A stretch of DNA of 41,185 nt from Physocladia obscura (lineage: Eukaryota; Chytridiomycota; Chytridiomycetes; Chytridiales; Chytriomycetaceae), in NCBI GenBank assembly GCA_027596945.1, contig JADGJH010000024.1, forward strand, positions 1 through 41,185, given 5' to 3'. This document shows, in pieces, positions 10,871 through 20,020 of this stretch (positions within the stretch are counted from its first letter, which is position 1; each line of letters opens with the position of its first letter). Below the pieces are notes generated by a model. The model saw nothing but the letters and a program-made list of their open reading frames with translations, did not search any database and was not told the DNA's origin. The position numbers were made by a program, and so were the translations under genes.

Positions 10871-12583
10871 ATGATCGCAAGTGATAGCAACGATGATGAC
10901 CGAGATATGGAATGCGAGAACGATATACTGCATCAAGAAATCGAACGGCTGGTAATACAATACGGTATGTGCGAGATAGTGAGCAGTTGAATGGATAGAT
11001 TGGTTAATTGACTCGGTTGAAAAAAAAAAGGCGAGTCACGACGGAACGAATGCGCGGCGGTTGCGGAACTTCAGCGTGTGGCAGATCGATACGAACTGCG
11101 GGCGGCAGAGCTGCGTAGGAAGGCTGCCGGGCTCGAATACACACTTATGACTCACTGTAACCCCGCGCTGACTAAGCACAGCCTTAAAAACGTCAGTAGC
11201 AAAAGCAATATCATCAAGAGTAACATTATCAAGCCGCCACCGATCACGACCGTGCGGCTGGTGGATTATTCGCCATCCTGTCTCAACGTCAGCAGCAGCG
11301 CATCCCTCAACGATCAGCTCTGCTCTCCGTTGCCGTCGTCAGCTTCGACGACAGCCACCACACCAGCAGATAGTCCCTCATTTCTGAATCTTCGCTCGTT
11401 TCCGCGCCTAAAACATTCTGTTAAAAGAGCCTCAATTGCATCAAATTGCGCTGTTGTCTCACCAGTAATAGCATTGCGGAAAAAGGCAACCCGCCCGGTG
11501 CCTCCGACATCTCCAACATTGCCAGCTACAACTTCACCAACTACACAGTCATTGCGTTTTGCAACGGTTGGGGATAATAATATCCTTATCCGCAGAGAAC
11601 TCTCTTCGCATTCAAACACATCTGAGTCGTCAACCGAGACTGCAACTGCCTCAACTGTCAATGTTAATACATCTGTAATGACAAGGCACTTTTCTCCTGA
11701 CTCTGCAACTGCTTTGATCCTGGCACCTCCGGCTGATATAACTCCATGGTCGTCGGAAGTGCCGTCCATGTCATTTGCAACATCAATGCAATCATCGTTG
11801 TTCCGCACTGATTACAAAAGTTCATCTACACCACTGGCTCAAATGCAACAACACCAGCCAAAGCTGCGTCGTGTTCGGGAGCTCGGTAGTCCTCGTGAAT
11901 TTAGAATACGAGAACTTGGCGGAGCTTCACATGAATCAGAAATTCGGGAACTTGCCGGGGTTAGTAGTGGCGCCAAAAGGTCTCGAACTGTAAAGTCAGT
12001 AACTTCGACTTTGCGTCCGGAATCTGGTATTTCGGAAATTGCTGCTGATGCTGGTACAAATTCATCGTCTCCAGATTCTCGGCGAGGAAGTAGTGTGAGC
12101 TGGGTTAGTGCTGGAGGAGATAGTGCGGGTGGGTGGAGTGGGCAAACTCTTGTTGCGTTTCAACAACAGCAGCAGCACAAACAACAGTTGGAACAACAAC
12201 AAAAGCAGCAGCAGCTTCTGCAGCTGCAGTCATCTCGCCCAAACAAGAACCAGTCCATTAACAATCAGGATTGGTTTGAGCCTGTGGCGAGCTTATTTGT
12301 AGAGGAAACTTTTTCTTGGGACTATGAAATGAAAGGACAATCTGGCGTAACTGGTGAAAGCGCCAACGATGATAATGGGGAGAACAACCACGATGATAGA
12401 GATGGCGACCGTGGTAACGCGACAACTGAGCAAGTTGTATCTGGCGCAGATCGTGATGGAAATAATTTTAATCGACACTCGCAGAATTTGACCAAGCGGC
12501 CATCTATTCTGGCACGATTTGTTGAGAAATTGAGAGTAGGGACGCCTACTTTCATGGCAACAGACACTGGCACATGGAAATGA
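10871..12583 (+). CDS. Helical-head/disordered-tail family protein 2 (2 exons, 548 aa)
   Basis: Exons 10871-10964 and 11031-12583, with a 66-bp intron that splits a Gly codon at the same place as in members 1 and 3. The head reads EIERLVIQYG before the intron and G-E-x3-N-E-C-A-A-V after it, followed by an Arg/Ala/Leu-rich helix. The tail is Ser/Thr-rich, has a Gln-rich block near 12160-12230, and then an island DWFEPVAS...EMKG that matches WLEPIA...EIKG in member 3. Near 11865-11960 there is a short internal repeat of the type REL-G/A (RVRELGS, RIRELGG, EIRELAG). The start at 10871 is chosen because it gives a head of similar length to member 1; an in-frame ATG at 10706 would add a hydrophobic segment. 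Function unknown. Confidence 0.65.
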
Positions 12584-12692
12584 AACTAAGGACACTTATT
12601 GATTCTGAGCTTTTTTTATATTTTTTATTTTTGTTTTGTGATACCTCACTTTTTTCAGCGTTGGAAAGTAAAGAGAGAAAAAAAAAACAAAA

Positions 12693-13391
12693 ATGGATGT
12701 CAGAAAACTTTTGAAGCAGCGACGGCAAGCGCGGAATGTGCCGGCGCCAACAATATCCCAGTCCAAAGCTTCGTCGAAAGTTATACCACCGCAAAATTCG
12801 AATCCAAAGCCAGCTGCATCAGTATTGGCGCCGCCAGACTCAAAACAATCCGCATCGAAATTATCAACACAGAGTAGCGATAATCCAGAGAAAAATACAT
12901 CCGAAACAAGTGAAATATCGAATTTAAATTCGTCTACCAGTGCGGGCGATACGGCTGATCTATTTCTTGATGCGCAACTTGCCGAATTCAACGACTTTCT
13001 CGCAACATCGACATCAACATCGACAGAGTTGGAGGACAAACCAATTACAAATAATAATAACCACAATACTATTGTCGAGGCAGATTTGGAGATTGAAAAG
13101 CAAAGGATATCGGATAATACCGTTGCCACCAACAACGACGATGACGACATTGATGAAGCAGTCGAACGGTCTGAGGAATATGACCAATCCGAAATACAGT
13201 CGCGTGTTTCGCAGCTACGCGCACGTTTCAAGCCAACAACGAGCCAACCAGTTCGAAACGCGGCTGTCGATCTGAAACGGAAATCACGTAAGGCGGCAGG
13301 TTTTTTGGCAACAGTAGAATCTGCCCATAGTGACGGTGACGATGATGACGACGACGATGATGAAGATGATTGGCGTAAACGCGTGAAATAA
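12693..13391 (+). CDS. Acidic disordered nuclear-type protein (232 aa)
   Basis: Single open frame with ATG after a purine-rich leader. It begins MDVRKLLKQRRQARNV, resembling the start of fungal CCDC16/ZNF830-type proteins (DVRxLLxxER), but the zinc finger expected there is absent, so this is only a weak hint. The middle is Ser/Thr/Asn-rich, with a conserved-looking segment LFLDAQLAEFNDFLA. Residues near 165-185 (QSRVSQLRARF) may form a short coiled coil. The end carries a long Asp/Glu run followed by WRKRVK. It sits 109 bp downstream of family protein 2 and converges on the G-gamma gene, with 107 bp between the two stop codons. Likely nuclear by composition; not otherwise assignable. Confidence 0.6.
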   Translation: MDVRKLLKQRRQARNVPAPTISQSKASSKVIPPQNSNPKPAASVLAPPDSKQSASKLSTQSSDNPEKNTSETSEISNLNSSTSAGDTADLFLDAQLAEFNDFLATSTSTSTELEDKPITNNNNHNTIVEADLEIEKQRISDNTVATNNDDDDIDEAVERSEEYDQSEIQSRVSQLRARFKPTTSQPVRNAAVDLKRKSRKAAGFLATVESAHSDGDDDDDDDDEDDWRKRVK

Positions 13392-13498
13392 ATATTTTAA
13401 AATAATGATTGATTTATATTATTATTATTATTGCTATTATTGTTATAGTTATTATTTCAATCATCTCCTCATCTTTCGATTCTGCCACCAGTCTTCCG

Positions 13499-13815
13499 TC
13501 ACACAAGCACACATCCTCCTTTCCTGTTGATTTTCGTGTCAATAAATTTATAAAACGGTTAAGAGATACATACGCTTGCTTGGTGAACTGATTTTCAGCA
13601 ACAAATTCTGGTTTAGTAGGCTGTGTTAGAGGGTCTGGAGTGTTCAATACAAATTGAATCATTCTATTTGTTTGGCGTTGCTGTTGTGTTGTTTCACAAT
13701 ACATTTTTGTGACTTACGCTTTTGCAGCTTCACTGACTTTCACGCGTGGGAGTTCATCCTCCAGCTTCAAACGTTCATTAAGTTGCATAAGTTTTTGATG
13801 CTTGAGTTCTGACAT
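13499..13815 (-). CDS. Heterotrimeric G-protein gamma subunit (3 exons, 70 aa)
   Basis: Exons on the minus strand: 13815-13718, 13663-13574 and 13523-13499. Introns are 54 and 50 bp, with donors GTAAGT and GTATGT and acceptors TAG and CAG; every phase matches. The helix LMQLNERLKLEDELPRVKVS is the classic GGL/G-gamma signature (L-x-x-L-N-x-R-L ... P-R-x-K-V-S-E-A), followed by FVLNTPDPL. The protein ends KGGCVLV, a CaaX prenylation box. G-gamma dimerises with G-beta and anchors it to the plasma membrane. Without splicing the locus looks like noncoding sequence, since exon 3 holds only eight complete codons. It lies 70 bp downstream of the membrane-protein gene on the same strand. Confidence 0.88.
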
Positions 13816-13885
13816 TATGTGATTTTTTTGTTCTTCCTCTTCTCATTGTTCATAATTTAAACAATACCCAGAAAATAATTTATTC

Positions 13886-16599
13886 CTAATAATATTCACG
13901 CTTCTCACTCATCGCCATCACTTCTCCAGGTGAACCTAGAATCAGCATGCCAATTGGGTTCGGCCTTGTGTGCCGTGATTCTCCAAACCGAACAATCACG
14001 TTTTCATAATGCTCAATTATCGCTTTTCGAGTATGAGTATCTCCATCTAACTCTCCCATAATATTTGTACCACCCAGGCGTATATCATAGAGCAATTGCA
14101 TTGGTGATTCCAGAATTTTTGCGGCCCTGTCATTCTTTTCGCCTCCACCTGAGAGCAGGAACCACCAAAACAGTTGCGAAAGCTCAGCGATTAGACTGAT
14201 TATAAGAGCTAGGATTGCCATAATAACAACGTATTGTGGGCATTGAATGACGCCTGCTTCTTGCATTCCCTGGTATGAGCAAACAGTTGTGTCACCTGTG
14301 TCGTACTGCAACAGCACATAATGCGCAACCATTGCCATTGCTGCTGCAACACCCTTCCATACACAGTCAACGTGATAATATCCGTCTGGTAAAGTAGCCC
14401 ACTGGAAAAAATTACTGAATACCGCGCCCTGCGATGTTCCGTAACTGGTATTATTGAATACCCCTTTTACTCCTTCAATTACCCATGAAGTAATATTCTC
14501 ATGCTCGCTATTTATACCAAACTCATCTTGCATTAGCCCAAAGTATAGATTCGAAGATTCGCCATTATTTATCGTCAAGTTTCCCAGTTTCAACGATTCA
14601 ATATACTGACTTGTTATTCCACCCCATTCATCTGCTGCAAACCCGAAATTAATGTTCGCATCACCCATAATATACCGTACATCGCATTGTTGTGTAATAT
14701 CGCTGTTTAAAAACTGTAACCAATCATGCGACCCTGCAGGAAGCTGTACCTGAATCTTCATACTAAACATTGTACTCCACACAGTCGTGGACAGGATCTT
14801 GAACTGAGTCAATCCGTTTCCAGTGTTTGATAATGCCAATTGAAGGTCACCACAGACAGCATTGATGGCAAACCCAACACCATCTTGTTGGACTGTAAAT
14901 AATGAGGATGGGAATACTAATGGCCACGCTGCAATTCCTCCAACAACTCCGTCCCCAAGTGGCAGACCAAAACTGTACACCATTGACAAGTCACTATCTC
15001 CTTGTAGGTAATTACCAAGTTTGCCTGCGAATGATGAGATGTCTGGTTTGGTAAGATATCGGATCTTTGTGCATGGGAATACGCCGAGTTCAGAGATTGT
15101 TGGCTCCCATTCCATTTGAATGCCAAGGAACCATATCACCGCTTCAATAAGAAGAATGGAAAAGAGGAATATGTAACGCAAAGTTTTTCCTTCCTCGGCG
15201 TTCAGTTTGACCATTGGAATAGGATTCAAAATTGATGTGAGAGACACACCTTTGCCTCGTTTGATCATATTTCGAGCTGTAAACTCTTTTGAAATAAGCT
15301 GAGTAGATCTTAGACCTACAATAAAACCGAATTTTCCCAATATACTCATGACTGTGAAAGGGAAAATCATAAATCATCATTTTTAATAAAAAAAGTTGGA
15401 CTTCTTACCAAGGTGAATCATGTTATAAAACAGAATGCTTGGCACCAAAGTTCCAATAGCGTAATGAAATAGTAGTGCAATAGCAATTAATGTCATTACG
15501 TGTAAAATTGTATATAGATAAATCATTAATCGTGTTGATTCATAAGCCCAAATAATTGCCTTAAAAAAATCAGTGTTTAAGAAAATATCTTTCCAAGCTT
15601 CATACTTTAATATCCATTTCGTTATAATTCCTTCATCAGTCATATCACTCCCCATTGAAAAATGACTATGTGTTCCTTTGTCGATTGTGCTTTTACTATT
15701 GTCTGGAGACTTGGTTGGCATTTTCTGGTCGGAGCGTTTTTGACGTCCTCTTGAAGTTTCTTCTTCTTCTTCTTCTTTTTCGTTATTTTTTTCCTTTTTT
15801 TCCTCGCTGATGTTGATAGTTGCGGGTGTGTTGTCGCGTCCCCATGAAACCCGGTTGGAACTGTCAGTACCAACTGCAGCAACAGAACCTCGACCTTGAG
15901 AAATTGCAGAATTTCTTCCAACTGGAACTGGAATTGTTGAAGAGCGTAGTTGTATTGTTGTTAAATTATCATCCTCATTCTCACTTTCTTCGTCAGACCC
16001 ATCGTTGTCTTCGGCACCACTTTTGACCATAAAACTGAGGCGGCGACGCGTGTTTTTCATTATCGAGCCGCGCTTGCTGCTTTCAACGGCAGATTGCCTC
16101 ATTGATGATCGCCGATTGTCTCCGTCTTCCGACACTGATGCCGCAGGATTCAAGCTGCTTCTGTTTGTTGCTTTCGAAGAAAATGCACTTTGGCTTGATG
16201 GACTTCCATTAATATCGTCAATTTTTATGCTATAAAGATCAGAGCTATCATCTTTTAAATCGATACCGTCTTCTTCGCTATTGTATATATCATTGCTCGA
16301 TAGCTCCACCAGAGGATTATTGTTAATTTGCAAAGCTTTTTGCGAAAGTGTCGATTTTCTGCTAGCCCCTGAGAGTTTGTTTGCAACTGAAGCTCGGGTA
16401 GATCCAAAAATTGACGGAATTTTTATGCCAACAGAATCAATCTGAAAAAACCCTCAGTAAAAAATTTATATCTCTTTTGCAACCATACTGATGCGCGGCG
16501 TGTTTTAACATTTGTTGCAAGTTGCAATTTTGCGCGCTTTTTTTCTTCTTCGGTGATAGCAACTGGTTGCTTATCGCCTTCTTTCTCGTAAGACTCCAT
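13886..16599 (-). CDS. Multipass membrane protein, paralog A (3 exons, 869 aa)
   Basis: Exons on the minus strand: 16599-16489, 16441-15409 and 15351-13886, with introns of 47 and 57 bp and matching phases 0 and 1. Residues 1 to about 335 are disordered and charged, including a Lys/Glu-rich tract, and probably cytosolic. Hydrophobic segments lie near residues 343-364, 371-397, 441-459 and 755-782. The ~295 residues between segments 3 and 4 carry Asn-x-Ser/Thr sites (FNNTS, ENITS), which suggests an extracellular or lumenal domain. After the last segment come KNDRAAKILESP and NPIGMLILGSP, both shared with paralog B or the decayed copy at 29.9-30.2 kb. The protein ends KREYY, without the cyclic-nucleotide-binding domain of paralog B. 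The family is not recognised. Its start codon is 46 bp from the stop of paralog B. Confidence 0.8.
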
Positions 16600-16645
16600 T
16601 TCCCGTTTTAATTGACAAAGATTTTCAGTGAAAATACTTGCTTTT

Positions 16646-19354
16646 TTATTTTATTTTTTCCTTTTGTATACTCTCTGTCGAATTTATTTTTTCTACTTGT
16701 GCTTTTATTTGGCTGATTCGGTAGCTTATGTGCGCCTGTAACTTTGGTTTGAGGGCGGGAAATTGTTCGACTATTTCGCGAAAATCAACCGCAGATAACG
16801 AATACATAAAACAAGGAGAAACTGCTATGATAGAAGCCGTGCGAGGTATGTTATTCAGCAAAGCAATTTCTGTTATAAATTTATAAAATTAAGCAAAATT
16901 TTTTGAAAATTTTTTTAGTAATTCAACCTCCAAAAAATGATCCATCAGTTAAATTTCCGACATCTTGACCGTTAACAGAAATTTTGACTTTTCCGTTCAA
17001 CAAAAAATACATTTTGTCGCCAATCTCACTTTGTTTGATAATTGCTACACCTGGTCTATAAAAGCAATCGCATAGTTTTGAAGTCACTAAACTATAATAA
17101 TCGTCCTCCTTGCCATCATTCACTTCGTACGTCAAGCAAGGGACTTTTTTAATGAGATTTTGGCAAGCAAGGCGTTTGGTTCGCTTTGTTATTTATCGTT
17201 TTTAACTTCATAGTAATCAAAAACTTAACAACTTACATCCCTATCGCTTGAGCTCATTGTTGCATAAATCCTTCTTTCATTCATTGCAACAATCTTTTTC
17301 GGTTCAGAAATAATCAGAGTCCCAACACTTTCTCCTCTTGTTCGCTTATCTTCTCCAAATCTAACCATAATTTTTAACAAATGATTATTGATGCTTCGCG
17401 TGCTGTGATCATTATTTTTAATGTCTGGGATCATTGAAGTAACAGTTTCACGAAAGTGGTGAAGTATCAGTAAAGGTGAGTTGAGGACAATGCAAACCAA
17501 GTCTGTCAAAGGGTCCCCGCCAGAAGTTAACGCCCATCGCAGAAGTTGCATGATTTCGATTGCAAAACATGCATAAGTTATGCCCAATAAAGATTGGCTA
17601 AAAGCTGATGGCACATCAATTTTTCCCGAACCTTGCGTTCCATAGTACAAGCACGTCGCTGAGGTACTTCCATTATATTGCATTAAAATGTAGTGACTCA
17701 TTGAACCAATTGCACCAGATATTCCTTGCCAAGTTTTGTTTAAGTCATATACACCTCCATTTTGCCCCCATTGAAATAAGCTTGAAATAACACCTGCTTG
17801 AGTTGGTTGGTACTTCGTGGAATTCATACAATCAATAAAAGCCTCAATAAACCAATCTACAATATTGGCATACTGCATAATTGAACCCATCGAGTTTGCA
17901 ACGTCGTCGAAAAAGTATTGTTGTGCCATGTTTTGAGTTATTATTGTGCCTTGCAACTGAATCGAGTCCATCTGCCCACCAGTAACCATCTCCCATTCAT
18001 CTGATACAAAAGTAAATTTTATTGTTCCGGATCCCATAATGTATTTCAAAACACACCGTTGTTGAACACTTTGGTTTGAATACGAAGCCCAGTTGTGTGT
18101 ATTTGGTGGAAATGTCACTTCAACAAATGCATTGTAAACATCAGTCCAATGTTCGGACCTAAGCAGGCGAAAGCTAATGCCAGTTTCATTTTGATTTAAT
18201 ATAGATGCTGAAGTTGTCAGCCGCAAGTCTCCGCATGTCACGGCATAAGCATATACCACACCACGTCCTTCCACTTGAAACGAGGTTGAAGGTGCTGAAA
18301 GCGGCCATGCAGCCCAACCTCCAATCAAACCATCTTGAAGAGGCAGTCCATAATTATATATTGTTGCTAACGACGCATCTCCTGCTAAAAACCCAGGAAC
18401 ATTGTTTAGTAGAATTGGCTTTGAAGTATATGTGGCTGGTATGCATCCAAACTCGCCAAGTTCAGTGTCAACAGGAATCCATTGAATTTTTAAAATGAAA
18501 GCCCATATCACTACTTCGAGAAGAATCAAGCTTACAAAAAAAAGTTTTCGAATTGTACGTCCTTCACTTGGATTGAATTTTGTGGATCGTGCAGCAATCA
18601 ATAAGAGGGGTACACCTTTACTACTTTTAATAAAACTTCGGGCAACATATTCTTTGCAAATGAGGTGCGTTACTGCAAGACCAGTCGTGAAACTGATTTT
18701 TCCAAGAGAACTCAAAATAGCATGAATCAAATTGTAGTAGCCGATACTCGGAAGAGTTAAATCTTTAGCAATAAATGTCCCCAATACAACTATTATAATC
18801 AAATCAAAAACGTGAACAATGGTTAGAAAGTAAATTTGTGCCTTTGTTGAAATGGTCAGTTCGCGGAAAAATAAGTAAATTTGTGTAGAAGTTATAACTT
18901 TAAGACAATGCTGTTGAGTCTTTAATAGCTTTCCAAGAAAGTCAGTCGATAAATTAAGCGACGATCCAATAACTGAGGAGTCAGCTTTTGATAGTTTTTT
19001 CTTGGAATTTGATGGTGCGCTGTCATCAGTTTCAGTGTCCTTGCTCAATTTGTCGATAGATTTGTTTGCCGAAATCGAAACATGTGATTGAGCCTGTGGA
19101 ATTGAAAGGACTGGGACCGGAGGAGCAGAATTTGTATTGAGAATAATTTCTGCAGGCAGACTGACGCGTTTATTTGATACTTTTCGTGTAATGGATAGTG
19201 AATGATCAACCAGGATACTGCTATGTGAGCTGTTTCGCGATTGGGAACTTGCTCTTCTCGAAGGATTCAGAGAGTCGCCGTTCGTTGAATTTGCAACAAC
19301 TGAGTTCAGAGTGTTTTGAGTTTTGAGTTGATTGATTTCTGATCCCTTGTTCAT
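16646..19354 (-). CDS. Multipass membrane protein with C-terminal cyclic-nucleotide-binding domain, paralog B (3 exons, 865 aa)
   Basis: Exons on the minus strand: 19354-17237, 17183-16928 and 16869-16646; introns 53 and 58 bp; phases 0 and 1. Residues 1 to about 165 are Ser-rich and disordered. Membrane segments lie near 174-195, 202-228, 271-289 and 588-611, with a large domain of about 300 residues between segments 3 and 4. Over this whole stretch it aligns with paralog A (for example YNYGLPLQDG versus YSFGLPLGDG). Residues from about 707 form a CNB domain: FYRPG, IGDKMYFLLNGKV and a textbook phosphate-binding cassette, FFGEIALLNNIPRTAS (about 789-804), including the Glu and Arg that contact cAMP or cGMP. 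The CNB exons lack their own ATG, and the phase fits fusion to the membrane part. Likely role, by inference: a membrane protein gated or regulated by cyclic nucleotide. It does not look like a known channel (no voltage sensor or pore motif). Confidence 0.78.
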
Positions 19355-19396
19355 TGCAAATATTAATCGAGCTTGTCACTTTTCTCATTAAAAACA
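19355..19396. promoter_or_regulatory. 42-bp divergent intergenic region
   Basis: 42 bp separate the ATG of paralog B (minus) from the ATG of a small plus-strand gene. This is as short as the gap at 6331-6373. No specific element is recognisable. Confidence 0.35.
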
Positions 19397-19714
19397 ATGT
19401 CCCGGCAGCAATTCCGCGCAGTAACCACCGATCACGACGATGATGACTGGCGCACAGACGAACAGAAGCCCGATGACAACTCAAATCGTAAGGCAACAAT
19501 TGCTGCCAACCTCGACAAGAAATTGCAACGCGGGGCAGTTGCAAATCCTGTTTTAACAAAACCAGCGCCTCAAGCTTCTTTCGCTGAGTACGCGCACGGT
19601 GGAGGCAGATACGCGCCCGCATCGGGTACTGTATTGGGTCGCTATTCGATCGGCTGCAAGTCTGATCCGTCCAAACTGTCCGAATATCACGACCAACTAG
19701 CAAACAGACACTGA
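19397..19714 (+). CDS. Small hydrophilic protein (105 aa) or first exon of a longer gene
   Basis: Open frame from a clear ATG. The product is acidic at the start (DHDDDDW), then carries a KATIAANLDKKLQRG helix and a Gly/Ser/Tyr-rich end (FAEYAHGGGRYAPASG), and stops after LANRH. Not recognised. Downstream (19763-19858) an open stretch flanked by CACAG and GTGAGT encodes a Pro/Ala/Phe-rich segment in similar style, so this could be the first exon of a spliced gene reaching the fimbrin locus; I could not find a donor that joins them in phase. Confidence 0.45.
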   Translation: MSRQQFRAVTTDHDDDDWRTDEQKPDDNSNRKATIAANLDKKLQRGAVANPVLTKPAPQASFAEYAHGGGRYAPASGTVLGRYSIGCKSDPSKLSEYHDQLANRH

Positions 19715-20020
19715 TCCAGCTCTCATATTCTATTCAAACACAGGCCCACTTCCAACGGGACCCGACGCATTCGGTGGTGTTTTTCAGCCGCACCACGCTG
19801 TCTCGGCTGCACCGTTTTCGTACGAAGCATCCGCGTGAGTAAAACACAATTTTCCATAAAAACCTTCTAAAATAGTGACTTCACCAATCACATCAATGAA
19901 TTCTAAAAGAGTCGCTAATCCATTGCCGCCACCGAAACCCACCAAGTTTCAAGTATCTACTACTGCACAGCAGTGGCGTCGGTTGAGACAGTGTCGCAAA
20001 ACTTTGCCAATAATCCGTTC
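19715..20020 (+). other. Unresolved exon-like stretches upstream of fimbrin
   Basis: Two possible exons (about 19763-19858, and from about 19950 onward) with splice-like borders, Pro/Ala/Asn-rich in translation. They may be the 5' part of the fimbrin locus or the 3' part of the small gene before it. I could not settle the joins. Confidence 0.3.

Noticed and set aside
11314..11808. Minus-strand open frame (164 codons) opposite family protein 2
   Set aside because: Antisense shadow; acidic and valine-rich composition expected from the complement of Ser/Thr-rich codons, and no motif.
12596..13231. Minus-strand open frame opposite the acidic protein gene
   Set aside because: Shadow of the plus-strand gene, whose start MDVRKLL and Asp-rich end are more convincing.
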